A stretch of DNA of 6,076 nt from JBCDCU01 sp039180865 (GTDB lineage: Bacteria > Pseudomonadota > Alphaproteobacteria > Rhizobiales > JACESI01), in the NCBI GenBank assembly GCA_039180865.1, contig JBCDCZ010000277.1:1-6076 (forward strand). The letters are read 5' to 3'. The position numbers were made by a program, and so were the translations under genes. The notes beneath the pieces were generated by a model. It was not told the DNA's origin. It searched no databases and was given only the letters and a program-made list of their open reading frames with translations. Positions 1 to 5,942 of this stretch are shown here, in pieces (positions within the stretch are counted from its first letter, which is position 1; the number at the start of each line of letters is the position of its first letter).

Positions 1-66
1 CGCATGGGCAAGGACGTTGTCGCCCTTGCCGTCACCTCGAACAGGAACGAGGATCTTTCGGATCAT
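1..66 (-). CDS. Universal stress protein (UspA family), N-terminal fragment
   Basis: Twenty-two codons are visible before the window edge, starting MIRKILVPVRGDGKGDNVLA. The I-L-V-P-V strand at the very N-terminus followed by a short Gly/Asp-rich turn and a helix is the usual opening of the UspA alpha/beta fold. UspA-type proteins are cytoplasmic, often ATP-binding, and linked to stress or growth arrest; no specific function can be given from this piece. The start is set by GGGGAGG seven bases upstream. A second ATG five bases further upstream is followed after one codon by TGA and is not the start. The gene follows fhs by 36 bases with no hairpin between them, so it is probably co-transcribed. 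The family call rests on a short segment and the gene is truncated by the window, not necessarily in the genome. Confidence 0.72.
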   Translation of the reverse strand, partial: MIRKILVPVRGDGKGDNVLAHA

Positions 67-73
67 GTCATGT

Positions 74-80
74 CCTCCCC
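74..80 (-). promoter_or_regulatory. Ribosome binding site of the Usp gene
   Basis: Minus-strand GGGGAGG lies seven bases before the ATG at position 66. It decides between two ATGs five bases apart: the one at 71 would give only Met-Thr-stop, while the one at 66 opens the Usp reading frame. Confidence 0.7.
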
Positions 81-102
81 ACAGGCTGATTAAACTAAGG
101 TA

Positions 103-1770
103 TTAGAACAATCCGTCAATTAGTCCCTCGTCATTGATGCAGATGAACTCCGCTGATGGCTTTCTCGGAAGTCCCGGCATCGTCATGATCTCACCGCAGA
201 TAACCACGATGAATCCGGCGCCTGCGGACAGGCGGACTTCACGCACGGGAAGGCTGTGCCCTGTCGGTGCACCGCGCCGGTTTGGATCGGTTGTGAAACT
301 GTATTGGGTCTTCGCCATGCAAACGGGTAGCTCGCCATATCCCTGCTCTTCCCACTGCCGCAGCTGATCCCGGATTTTTTTGTCAGCGAGCACTTCGTCA
401 GCCCGATAAATCCGCTTTGCAACGGTCTCGATTTTTTCAAAAAGCGGCATTTCTGATGGATAGAGTGGCTGGAACTGAGCGCTGCCCCCTTCGCAGAGTT
501 CGACAACTTTTCGCGCGGTTTCTTCAATGCCCGCGCCACCTTCGGCCCAGTGTTTGTTCAGGATCGCTTCAACGCCAAGTTCGGTGCAATAATCCTTGAT
601 TGCCTGAACCTCGGCGTCTGTGTCGGTCACGAAATGGTTAATCCCGACAACCAGCGGTACACCAAACTGTTTTACGTTTTCGATGTGGCGGCCAAGGTTG
701 GCGCAACCCTTTTTGACAGCGTCTACATTCTCGGTGCCGAGATCGTCCTTGGAAATCCCGCCATTCATTTTCATCGCCCGCACAGTCGCAACGATCACAG
801 CCGCAGCAGGCTTGAGACCAGCCTTGCGGCATTTGATGTCGAAGAACTTTTCGGCTCCAAGGTCCGCGCCGAAGCCTGCTTCGGTGACGACATAATCCGC
901 AAGTTTCAAGGCAGCTTTGGTGGCAACGACCGAGTTACAGCCGTGGGCGATATTCGCGAACGGGCCGCCGTGAACGAAAGCCGGATTGTTCTCAAGCGTC
1001 TGCACGAGATTCGGCTGCATTGCCTGCTGCAGGAGAACCGTCATTGCGCCATCGGCCTTGATATCGCGGCAATAAACCGGCGAGCGATCACGCCTGTAGG
1101 CAACGATAATGTCACCAAGACGCTTTTGAAGATCGTCAAGATCGTTCGCAAGACACAGGATCGCCATCACCTCCGACGCAACCGTGATGTCGAAGCCCGC
1201 CTCACGCGGGAAACCGTTTGCGACACCGCCCAAGTTACAAACGATCTCGCGTAGTGCCCGATCGTTCATGTCCATCACCCGGCGAAATGCGACACGACGG
1301 ATATCTATTTCCTGCTCGTTACCCCAGTAAATGTGATTGTCGAGCATGGCAGCAAGCAGGTTGTGAGCGCTCGTGATTGCGTGAAAGTCGCCCGTGAAAT
1401 GAAGGTTCATTTCCTCCATTGGCACAACTTGGGCATATCCGCCTCCTGCAGCTCCGCCCTTCATCCCGAAACACGGGCCGAGTGACGCTTCCCGAATGCA
1501 GATTGCAGCCTTCTTGCCGATCCGATTAAGACCGTCACCGAGGCCAACCGTGGTTGTCGTCTTTCCTTCACCGGCGGGTGTCGGGTTGATGGCGGTCACA
1601 AGGATCAGTTTGCCATCCGGCTTGTCGCCGAGGCTCTTGATGAATTCAGCTGATACTTTTGCCTTGTCGTGGCCATACGGCAGCAGGTGCTCGCTCGGAA
1701 TATCGAGTTTCGATCCAATCTCCTGGATCTGCTTTTTATTCGCTTTGCGGGCAATTTCGATGTCGCTCAT
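103..1770 (-). CDS. fhs: Formate-tetrahydrofolate ligase (10-formyl-THF synthetase)
   Basis: This cytoplasmic enzyme catalyses formate + ATP + THF to 10-formyl-THF + ADP + Pi (EC 6.3.4.3) through a formyl-phosphate intermediate. The 555-residue length is normal for the bacterial single-domain family. The nucleotide loop TPAGEGKTTTT is at residues 64-74. The segment beginning R93-E-A-S-L-G-P and the Gly-rich stretch 104-111 match the formyl-phosphate region, where an active-site Arg is conserved, and NLHFTGD is at 122-128. The C-terminus is the usual short acidic/hydrophobic tail and the stop is TAA at 103-105. Two in-frame ATGs are possible. The one at 1770 (MSDIEIARKA) has AGGA eight bases upstream; the one at 1779 adds Met-Arg-Ser and has AAGGA only four bases upstream. 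I prefer 1770. The gene starts 21 bases after the ALDH1L-like gene ends. In this operon it most likely captures formate freed by Frc. The frame looks intact. Confidence 0.97.
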   Translation of the reverse strand: MSDIEIARKANKKQIQEIGSKLDIPSEHLLPYGHDKAKVSAEFIKSLGDKPDGKLILVTAINPTPAGEGKTTTTVGLGDGLNRIGKKAAICIREASLGPCFGMKGGAAGGGYAQVVPMEEMNLHFTGDFHAITSAHNLLAAMLDNHIYWGNEQEIDIRRVAFRRVMDMNDRALREIVCNLGGVANGFPREAGFDITVASEVMAILCLANDLDDLQKRLGDIIVAYRRDRSPVYCRDIKADGAMTVLLQQAMQPNLVQTLENNPAFVHGGPFANIAHGCNSVVATKAALKLADYVVTEAGFGADLGAEKFFDIKCRKAGLKPAAAVIVATVRAMKMNGGISKDDLGTENVDAVKKGCANLGRHIENVKQFGVPLVVGINHFVTDTDAEVQAIKDYCTELGVEAILNKHWAEGGAGIEETARKVVELCEGGSAQFQPLYPSEMPLFEKIETVAKRIYRADEVLADKKIRDQLRQWEEQGYGELPVCMAKTQYSFTTDPNRRGAPTGHSLPVREVRLSAGAGFIVVICGEIMTMPGLPRKPSAEFICINDEGLIDGLF

Positions 1771-1778
1771 GGATCTCA

Positions 1779-1788
1779 TCCTGTCCTT
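1779..1788 (-). promoter_or_regulatory. Overlapping ribosome binding sites for fhs
   Basis: Two purine cores lie in tandem. AGGA at 1779-1782 is eight bases from the ATG at 1770, and AAGGA at 1784-1788 is four bases from the ATG at 1779. Spacing favours 1770, but both starts may be used; they differ by three residues. Confidence 0.5.
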
Positions 1789-1791
1789 GTC

Positions 1792-2709
1792 TTACGAACC
1801 GAGGACATCGCCTTTGGCGAGCCCGGCTGTAGCGGCCCACTCTGCCGCCGGTTGCTTGCCTTCGCCGGTCGGGCGCACACGCTTGATGAGGATCCGCCCC
1901 CCAATGCACTGCACACTTACACCGTCGTCCGAAACCTCCATGACTTTGCTTGAGATGCCGTCGCCCGGTACGCGGGCACAGTCGAATATGCCAAGCTCTT
2001 CGCCATTGAGGGTCGTCCACGCCCCCGGCGACGGGTTGGTCCCGCGAATGAGGTTGTAGACTTGACTGACAGGCTTATTCCAATCGATGCGGGCATGCTT
2101 CTTGACGCAACGACGTTCATAGGTCGCATCGGCCTCATTTTGTTCGATGCGTGGTGGATTTCCGGTACGGAAGAGATCACAGACCTCAAGAACGGAAGCG
2201 ACACCGGCCGGGTAGATCTTCTTGAAATATAGATCGATCACTGTGTCATCGGGCCCAAGGTCGCATTCCCAGGTCAGAAGAACATCCCCCTCATCAAGGC
2301 CATCGGTCGGGTAAAACCAGGAGAAACCGGACTTCTCGGACCCCATGATGATCGGCCAGTTTACCGCCGAAGGTCCACGATGGAGGGGCAACAGCGAGGG
2401 GTGAAAACAAATGGAGCCATATTTTGGAATATCGCGGGCGGCTTCCGGAACAAAAACATTCACAAACGCCATCACCATGAGATCGGCGTTGTAACTTCTT
2501 AAGAGATCGAGAGATTCATCGTCTTTGAAATGGGCCGGTTGATGAACCGGCAACCCCTTTTCAAGGGCAAGTTCCTTGATCGGGTCAACGGGCTTTCCCT
2601 CCTTGTCGGGCTCGCAATAAACAGCCACGACGTCGTCGGTCCCCGTCTCGATTAACTTGGCAAGAGCGTCCTTACCGAAGGCCTGCTGGCCCATAACGAT
2701 TACGCGCAT
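1792..2709 (-). CDS. Stand-alone 10-formyl-THF formyltransferase/hydrolase, ALDH1L N-domain-like
   Basis: This 305-residue protein has the two-domain layout of the Fmt/ALDH1L formyltransferase family: a Rossmann-like formyl_trans_N domain (about 1-200) and an OB-like C-terminal domain (about 205-305). It resembles the hydrolase domain of animal ALDH1L (10-formyl-THF dehydrogenase) more than tRNA formyltransferase: MGQQAFG at 6-12, PDKEGK at 34-39, HPSLLPLHRG at 103-112, DGLDEGD at 136-142, and IRGTNPSPGAW at 220-230. His103 and Asp139 are 36 residues apart, as are the catalytic His and Asp of both Fmt and ALDH1L. The Asn two residues before His in canonical Fmt is Cys101. The acyl-carrier and aldehyde dehydrogenase domains of full ALDH1L are absent. 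The start ATG at 2709 follows GGGAGGAG by seven bases; an in-frame ATG at 2748 adds 13 residues without support. The expected activity is hydrolysis of 10-formyl-THF to THF and formate, or formyl transfer to or from a thiol. The acceptor is unknown; it is unlikely to be the housekeeping Fmt. Confidence 0.85.
   Translation of the reverse strand: MRVIVMGQQAFGKDALAKLIETGTDDVVAVYCEPDKEGKPVDPIKELALEKGLPVHQPAHFKDDESLDLLRSYNADLMVMAFVNVFVPEAARDIPKYGSICFHPSLLPLHRGPSAVNWPIIMGSEKSGFSWFYPTDGLDEGDVLLTWECDLGPDDTVIDLYFKKIYPAGVASVLEVCDLFRTGNPPRIEQNEADATYERRCVKKHARIDWNKPVSQVYNLIRGTNPSPGAWTTLNGEELGIFDCARVPGDGISSKVMEVSDDGVSVQCIGGRILIKRVRPTGEGKQPAAEWAATAGLAKGDVLGS
2534..2551. repeat. Perfect inverted repeat GCCGGTT-N4-AACCGGC inside the formyltransferase gene
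   Basis: Two 7-base arms at 2534-2540 and 2545-2551 flank a GATG centre. The core CCGGTT-N4-AACCGG is the same as at 5943-5958, at the regulator/ThDP-gene junction. The site lies in codons for L53-P-V-H-Q-P-A of the ALDH1L-like protein. It could be an operator half-turn palindrome, an RNA hairpin, or chance, since the hexamer CCGGTT/AACCGG is frequent in this window. Confidence 0.45.
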
Positions 2710-2716
2710 CTTGGTT

Positions 2717-2724
2717 CTCCTCCC
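2717..2724 (-). promoter_or_regulatory. Ribosome binding site of the ALDH1L-like gene
   Basis: Minus-strand GGGAGGAG lies seven bases before the ATG at 2709. It fixes the start at MRVIVMG and argues against the upstream in-frame ATG at 2748. Confidence 0.75.
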
Positions 2725-2759
2725 AACCGCTGATGCAAAAAATATCAACTCACTCGTGG

Positions 2760-2785
2760 ACCGCCGAAGCCTCTCCTTCGACGGC
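2760..2785 (-). other. Intercistronic hairpin between frc and the ALDH1L-like gene
   Basis: In the 89-base gap after frc, the transcript can form a 10-bp stem (GCCGTCGAAG with CTTCGGCGGT, two G-U pairs) around a six-base loop. The nearest U run on the transcript is about 20 bases downstream, so it is not a canonical intrinsic terminator. It may stabilise the upstream frc message, cause partial attenuation, or mark an mRNA processing point. Pairing was done by eye. Confidence 0.5.
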
Positions 2786-2798
2786 GGCCCAAATTTCT

Positions 2799-4070
2799 CT
2801 ATTCGGCAGCTTCCTTGATGTCGCCGACCGCGCCGGACGTGATCACGGATTGCAGTTCATCGCCCTGATAGCCAAGAACGTCCTGCAGGATTTCAACTGT
2901 GTGCTCGCCTAAAAGCGGCGAACGCTCTACTTCGACCGGACTATCAGAAAGTTTTACCGGGCAGCCAACGGAAAGGTATGGACCGCGTTCCGGGTGGTCG
3001 ACCTCGACGATGGTGCCAGTTGCACGCAAGCCCTCATCCTCGGCGATCTCTTTCATTGATAGGATCGGACCAACCGGTATGTTGACCGGATTGCAGATGT
3101 CCATGACCTCAAACTTTGTCTTGGTCATCGTCCATTGCTCGATTGTGTCGAAAACCTCGTTGAGGCGCGGCAAGCGAGCAGGCGGTGTCGCGTAGTCCGG
3201 ATCTTCCTTCCATTCCGGCTTTCCGATGATGTCGCAAATGCTCTCCCAAACAGCAGCCTGAGTGATGAAATAGGTGTAGGCATTCGGGTCCGTTTCCCAG
3301 CCCTTGCACTTCAGGATCCGACCAGGTTGTCCGCCGCCTGAATCATTGCCAGCACGCGGTGTCGCCTCCCCGAACGGAACACCTTCGCCGAACTGCGAAT
3401 ATTCCTTCAATGGGCCCGCCTCAAGACGCTGCTGGTCCCGCAGCTTCACGCGACACAGATTGACGACGCCATCCTGCATGGCAGCCAAGACTTTTTGACC
3501 GCGACCGGTTTTCTCGCGCTGGAAGAGTGCTGTCACAATGCCAAGCGCCAAATGAAGCCCGGTCCCGGAATCGCCGATCTGCGCGCCCGTCACCGTTGGT
3601 GGGCCATCGAGAAAGCCGGTGGTTGAAGCAGAGCCGCCCGCGCATTGCGCGACATTCTCATAGACCTTGCAGTCTTCATATTTGCCCGGTCCGAAACCCT
3701 TGACCGACGCCATGATGAGGCGCGGGTTGATTTCCTGAATGCGCTCCCACGAAAAACCCATGCGGTCGAGCGCGCCCGGAGCGAAATTTTCGACGAGCAC
3801 GTCACATTCTTTAATCAGGCGAGTCAGGACCTGTTTGCCGGTCTCGTTCTTTGAATTCAACTCGATCGAACGCTTGTTGTGGTTCAGCATCGTAAAATAG
3901 AGGCTGTCCGCACCGGGCTTGTCGACAAGCTGCTTCCGGGTCGCGTCACCAACGCCCGGCCGCTCTACCTTGATCACGTCCGCACCGAACCAGGCGAGGA
4001 GTTGCGTACAGGTCGGACCTGACTGCACATGGGTAAAGTCAAGAATTTTGACGCCCTCAAGAGCCTTCAT
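2799..4070 (-). CDS. frc: Formyl-CoA:oxalate CoA-transferase-type class III CoA transferase
   Basis: Class III (CaiB/BaiF) CoA transferase of 423 residues, close in length and sequence to Oxalobacter FRC and E. coli YfdW. These move CoA from formyl-CoA to oxalate, giving oxalyl-CoA and formate (EC 2.8.3.16). Visible matches are LDFTHVQSGP at 10-19 with Gln16, IKVERPG at 33-39 with Arg37, DSLYFTMLNHNKRSIEL at 55-71, KVYENVAQC at 135-143 with Lys135, the catalytic Asp167 in GDSGTG (FRC Asp169), VKLRDQQRLE at 208-217, and KCKGWETDPNAY at 254-265. The position of FRC Trp48 is Gln47, as I recall for YfdW. The flexible tetraglycine loop of FRC is Ser-Gly-Gly-Gly at 244-247. AAGGA sits eight bases before the ATG. 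The gene lies between the ThDP enzyme, a likely formyl-CoA source, and the folate enzymes, so released formate would feed Fhs. The acceptor may be oxalate or another acid. Confidence 0.93.
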   Translation of the reverse strand: MKALEGVKILDFTHVQSGPTCTQLLAWFGADVIKVERPGVGDATRKQLVDKPGADSLYFTMLNHNKRSIELNSKNETGKQVLTRLIKECDVLVENFAPGALDRMGFSWERIQEINPRLIMASVKGFGPGKYEDCKVYENVAQCAGGSASTTGFLDGPPTVTGAQIGDSGTGLHLALGIVTALFQREKTGRGQKVLAAMQDGVVNLCRVKLRDQQRLEAGPLKEYSQFGEGVPFGEATPRAGNDSGGGQPGRILKCKGWETDPNAYTYFITQAAVWESICDIIGKPEWKEDPDYATPPARLPRLNEVFDTIEQWTMTKTKFEVMDICNPVNIPVGPILSMKEIAEDEGLRATGTIVEVDHPERGPYLSVGCPVKLSDSPVEVERSPLLGEHTVEILQDVLGYQGDELQSVITSGAVGDIKEAAE

Positions 4071-4078
4071 CGTCTTCT

Positions 4079-4083
4079 TCCTT
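4079..4083 (-). promoter_or_regulatory. Ribosome binding site of frc
   Basis: Minus-strand AAGGA lies eight bases before the ATG at 4070, within a purine-rich stretch (AAGGAAGAAG). It supports the start MKALEGVKIL, which also matches where FRC/YfdW begin. Confidence 0.65.
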
Positions 4084-4092
4084 CGTTTGATG

Positions 4093-4125
4093 GGCCCGCC
4101 TAATGAAGGGTTCTAAGGGCGGACC
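4093..4125 (-). other. Intercistronic hairpin between the ThDP-enzyme gene and frc
   Basis: In the 87-base gap, GGTCCGCC (4118-4125) and GGCGGGCC (4093-4100), read on the minus strand, form an eight-base-pair GC-rich stem with one G-U pair and a 17-base loop. No U run follows, so termination is unlikely; a role in message stability or partial attenuation is possible. It ends ten bases before the frc Shine-Dalgarno core. Pairing was done by eye. Confidence 0.4.
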
Positions 4126-4157
4126 GGTTGTTCTTGCTTGATCCCTATTCCGGGAAA

Positions 4158-5897
4158 TTACTTATACATTGTTTGGGCTTTTGTCCCGGGTGCATATTCA
4201 TTTGGATCGATCCAAACATTCACCACGGCACATTTTCCGGTTTTGGCGATTGCTTCCCTTGCGCGCTGCATGGCGGGCTGGATTTGGCTCGCTTCACGGA
4301 CCTCTTCGCCATAGCCGCCAATCATTTCGCCGAATTTTGAGAATTCCACGTCGCCCAGCTTGTTACCGATATCGCCGCGGTTCTCACCATATTTCGTGAT
4401 CTGGCCGTAGCGGATCTGGTTCATCGCCGAATTGTTGCCGATCACTGCGAGGAAAGGTGCGCCGAAACGCTGGGCCGTCTCCATATCGAAGGCCGTCATG
4501 CCAAAAGACCCGTCGCCGTAAAGGCACATGACTTCTTTGTTCGGATGGGCAAGTTTTGCGGCCATCGCAAATCCCGTTCCAACACCGAGTGAGCCAAGCG
4601 CTCCCGGATCCATCCATTGGCCCGGATTGCGCGGGCGCACCGCCTGCGCGGAAATCGTCACCACATCGCCGCCATCGCCGATATAGATCGTATCTTCGCC
4701 AAGGAATTCGTTGATCTCCCAGGCAAGGCGATAGGGATGGATGGGGGATCGATCAGACGTGAAAAGCGGCATCAGCTTTTCAAGTTTCTTAGCCTCCAGA
4801 TCCCGCAAATGCGTCATCCATTCCCGGCGCTCAGCGCGCGCGCCCTGGTCGATCCGGCCAGACGCCGCATCCATGACCGCGGTCAGGATCGCGCCCGGAT
4901 GACCGGCAATGCCCATTGATATGTCGCGGTTTTTACCAACAGTGCGGTAATCAAGGTCGATCTGAACAAGCGTCGGCGCCTTGATGCGTTTGCCGTAACC
5001 CATGCGGAAATCGAATGGTGTGCCGACAATCAGAATGACATCAGCATCCTTGAAAGCATCGGAGCGAGTCCGGTCGAAACAGTGCTCGTCTTCCGCTCGC
5101 ATCATGCCGCGGGCAGCACCATTCATATAGACGGGGATATCGAGTGCCTTGGCGAAGGCTGCGGCCTCGTCATGCGATCCTGATGCCCAGACCTGCTGGC
5201 CGAACAAAACGGCCGGTCGCTTGGCAGCGACAAGGATATCTGCAAGTTTTTCGATATCCGCCGGATCGCCAATCGAACGAACCGATGTCCGATAATGGCC
5301 GGGCTCCGGAATACGGGCGTTTTCGACCGGGATTTCCGCGTCGAGAATATCGCGCGGGATTTCGAGATAACTCGGGCCGTAGGCGCCCGCGAAACACTCG
5401 CGCGCTGCCATGGAAATCATGTCAGCGATGCGCTCCGTGGAAAAGACGCCGGAGGCAAACTTCGTGATCGGGGACATCATATCGACGTGCGGCAGATCCT
5501 GAAGCGACCCCATTTTGTGCTGGGTCAAGGACGATTGGCCGCCAATGTGAAGGATCGGGCTTTCGGAGCGAAACGCCGTCGCGACGCCGGTCACAGCGTT
5601 GGTGCAGCCGGGGCCCGCAGTTGTCACCACGCAGCCGAGCTTGCCGGTCTGGCGCGCATAGCCGTCGGCTGCGTGGGCTGCAACCTGTTCATGGCGGACA
5701 TCGACGATCTTAATACCCTCGTCGATACACCCGTCATAGATATCGATGATATGGCCACCGCAAAGGGTAAAGATCGTATCGACACCCTCGGCCTTCAAAG
5801 CCTTTGCAACGAGGCGCCCGCCTGAGACGATGCTCTCATCGGTGCTCTTCTTTGCCAGTGTGTCGTGCGCTGTCGTGCTCACTTCCGCCAATGCCAT
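4158..5897 (-). CDS. ThDP-dependent lyase/decarboxylase, 2-hydroxyacyl-CoA lyase-like
   Basis: This 579-residue protein has the three-domain ThDP layout: pyrimidine-binding domain about 22-190, central domain about 210-345, diphosphate-binding domain about 385-565. Glu70 in VRHEQ is the ThDP-activating Glu. The GDG at 461-463 and NN at 488-489 form the Mg-diphosphate motif. Relatives include acetolactate synthase, oxalyl-CoA decarboxylase (OXC), 2-hydroxyacyl-CoA lyase (HACL) and mycobacterial IlvG-like proteins. GGHIIDIYDGC (47-57) is like the IlvG-type group. MGSLQDLPHVD (129-139) is like the HACL segment MGAFQEFPQVE, not the OXC/YfdU segment containing GDYEE. The stretch after the NN (residues 490-499) looks more like acetolactate synthase. 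The last 14 residues form a basic tail where OXC-type enzymes carry a flexible lid. With frc next door, a formyl-CoA-producing reaction is the best inference; exact substrate unknown. The ATG at 5897 follows GAGGAGG by eight bases; a TTG at 5954 overlapping the regulator stop is less likely. Confidence 0.82.
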   Translation of the reverse strand: MALAEVSTTAHDTLAKKSTDESIVSGGRLVAKALKAEGVDTIFTLCGGHIIDIYDGCIDEGIKIVDVRHEQVAAHAADGYARQTGKLGCVVTTAGPGCTNAVTGVATAFRSESPILHIGGQSSLTQHKMGSLQDLPHVDMMSPITKFASGVFSTERIADMISMAARECFAGAYGPSYLEIPRDILDAEIPVENARIPEPGHYRTSVRSIGDPADIEKLADILVAAKRPAVLFGQQVWASGSHDEAAAFAKALDIPVYMNGAARGMMRAEDEHCFDRTRSDAFKDADVILIVGTPFDFRMGYGKRIKAPTLVQIDLDYRTVGKNRDISMGIAGHPGAILTAVMDAASGRIDQGARAERREWMTHLRDLEAKKLEKLMPLFTSDRSPIHPYRLAWEINEFLGEDTIYIGDGGDVVTISAQAVRPRNPGQWMDPGALGSLGVGTGFAMAAKLAHPNKEVMCLYGDGSFGMTAFDMETAQRFGAPFLAVIGNNSAMNQIRYGQITKYGENRGDIGNKLGDVEFSKFGEMIGGYGEEVREASQIQPAMQRAREAIAKTGKCAVVNVWIDPNEYAPGTKAQTMYK

Positions 5898-5905
5898 CTT
5901 CGTTT

Positions 5906-5912
5906 CCTCCTC
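5906..5912 (-). promoter_or_regulatory. Ribosome binding site of the ThDP-enzyme gene
   Basis: Minus-strand GAGGAGG lies eight bases before the ATG at 5897. It is the strongest Shine-Dalgarno in the window and sets the start at MALAEVSTTA rather than at the upstream TTG at 5954. Confidence 0.8.
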
Positions 5913-5942
5913 AAGAAACTTATGTTTGCCGCTCTTCCCTGA

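Noticed and set aside
63..71. Two-codon upstream ORF (ATG-ACA-TGA) before the Usp start
   Set aside because: It overlaps the real ATG by chance and is too close to the Shine-Dalgarno to be a regulatory leader peptide.
550..1254. Plus-strand open frame of 234 codons
   Set aside because: It lies wholly antisense to fhs, whose protein is conserved throughout. The translation shows no family features and no ribosome binding site was apparent; it is a codon-bias shadow.
1496..2059. Plus-strand open frame of 187 codons
   Set aside because: Antisense to the 5' end of fhs and the 3' end of the ALDH1L-like gene. The Ser/Pro/Arg-rich translation is typical of a reverse-frame artefact.
1792..2709. Housekeeping methionyl-tRNA formyltransferase (fmt)
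   Set aside because: The Asn of the Asn-x-His motif is missing, similarity is closer to ALDH1L, and there is no neighbouring def gene; the context is formyl-CoA metabolism.
2710..2748. Upstream in-frame ATG for the ALDH1L-like gene
   Set aside because: It would add 13 residues before the first beta-strand and would place the best ribosome binding site inside the coding region.
2760..2785. Intrinsic terminator after frc
   Set aside because: The stem is good, but the U run on the transcript is about 20 bases away and the downstream gene is functionally linked and lacks a visible promoter.
5295..5825. Plus-strand open frame of 176 codons
   Set aside because: Antisense to the ThDP-enzyme gene in the region coding its conserved pyrimidine-binding domain; no recognisable domain.
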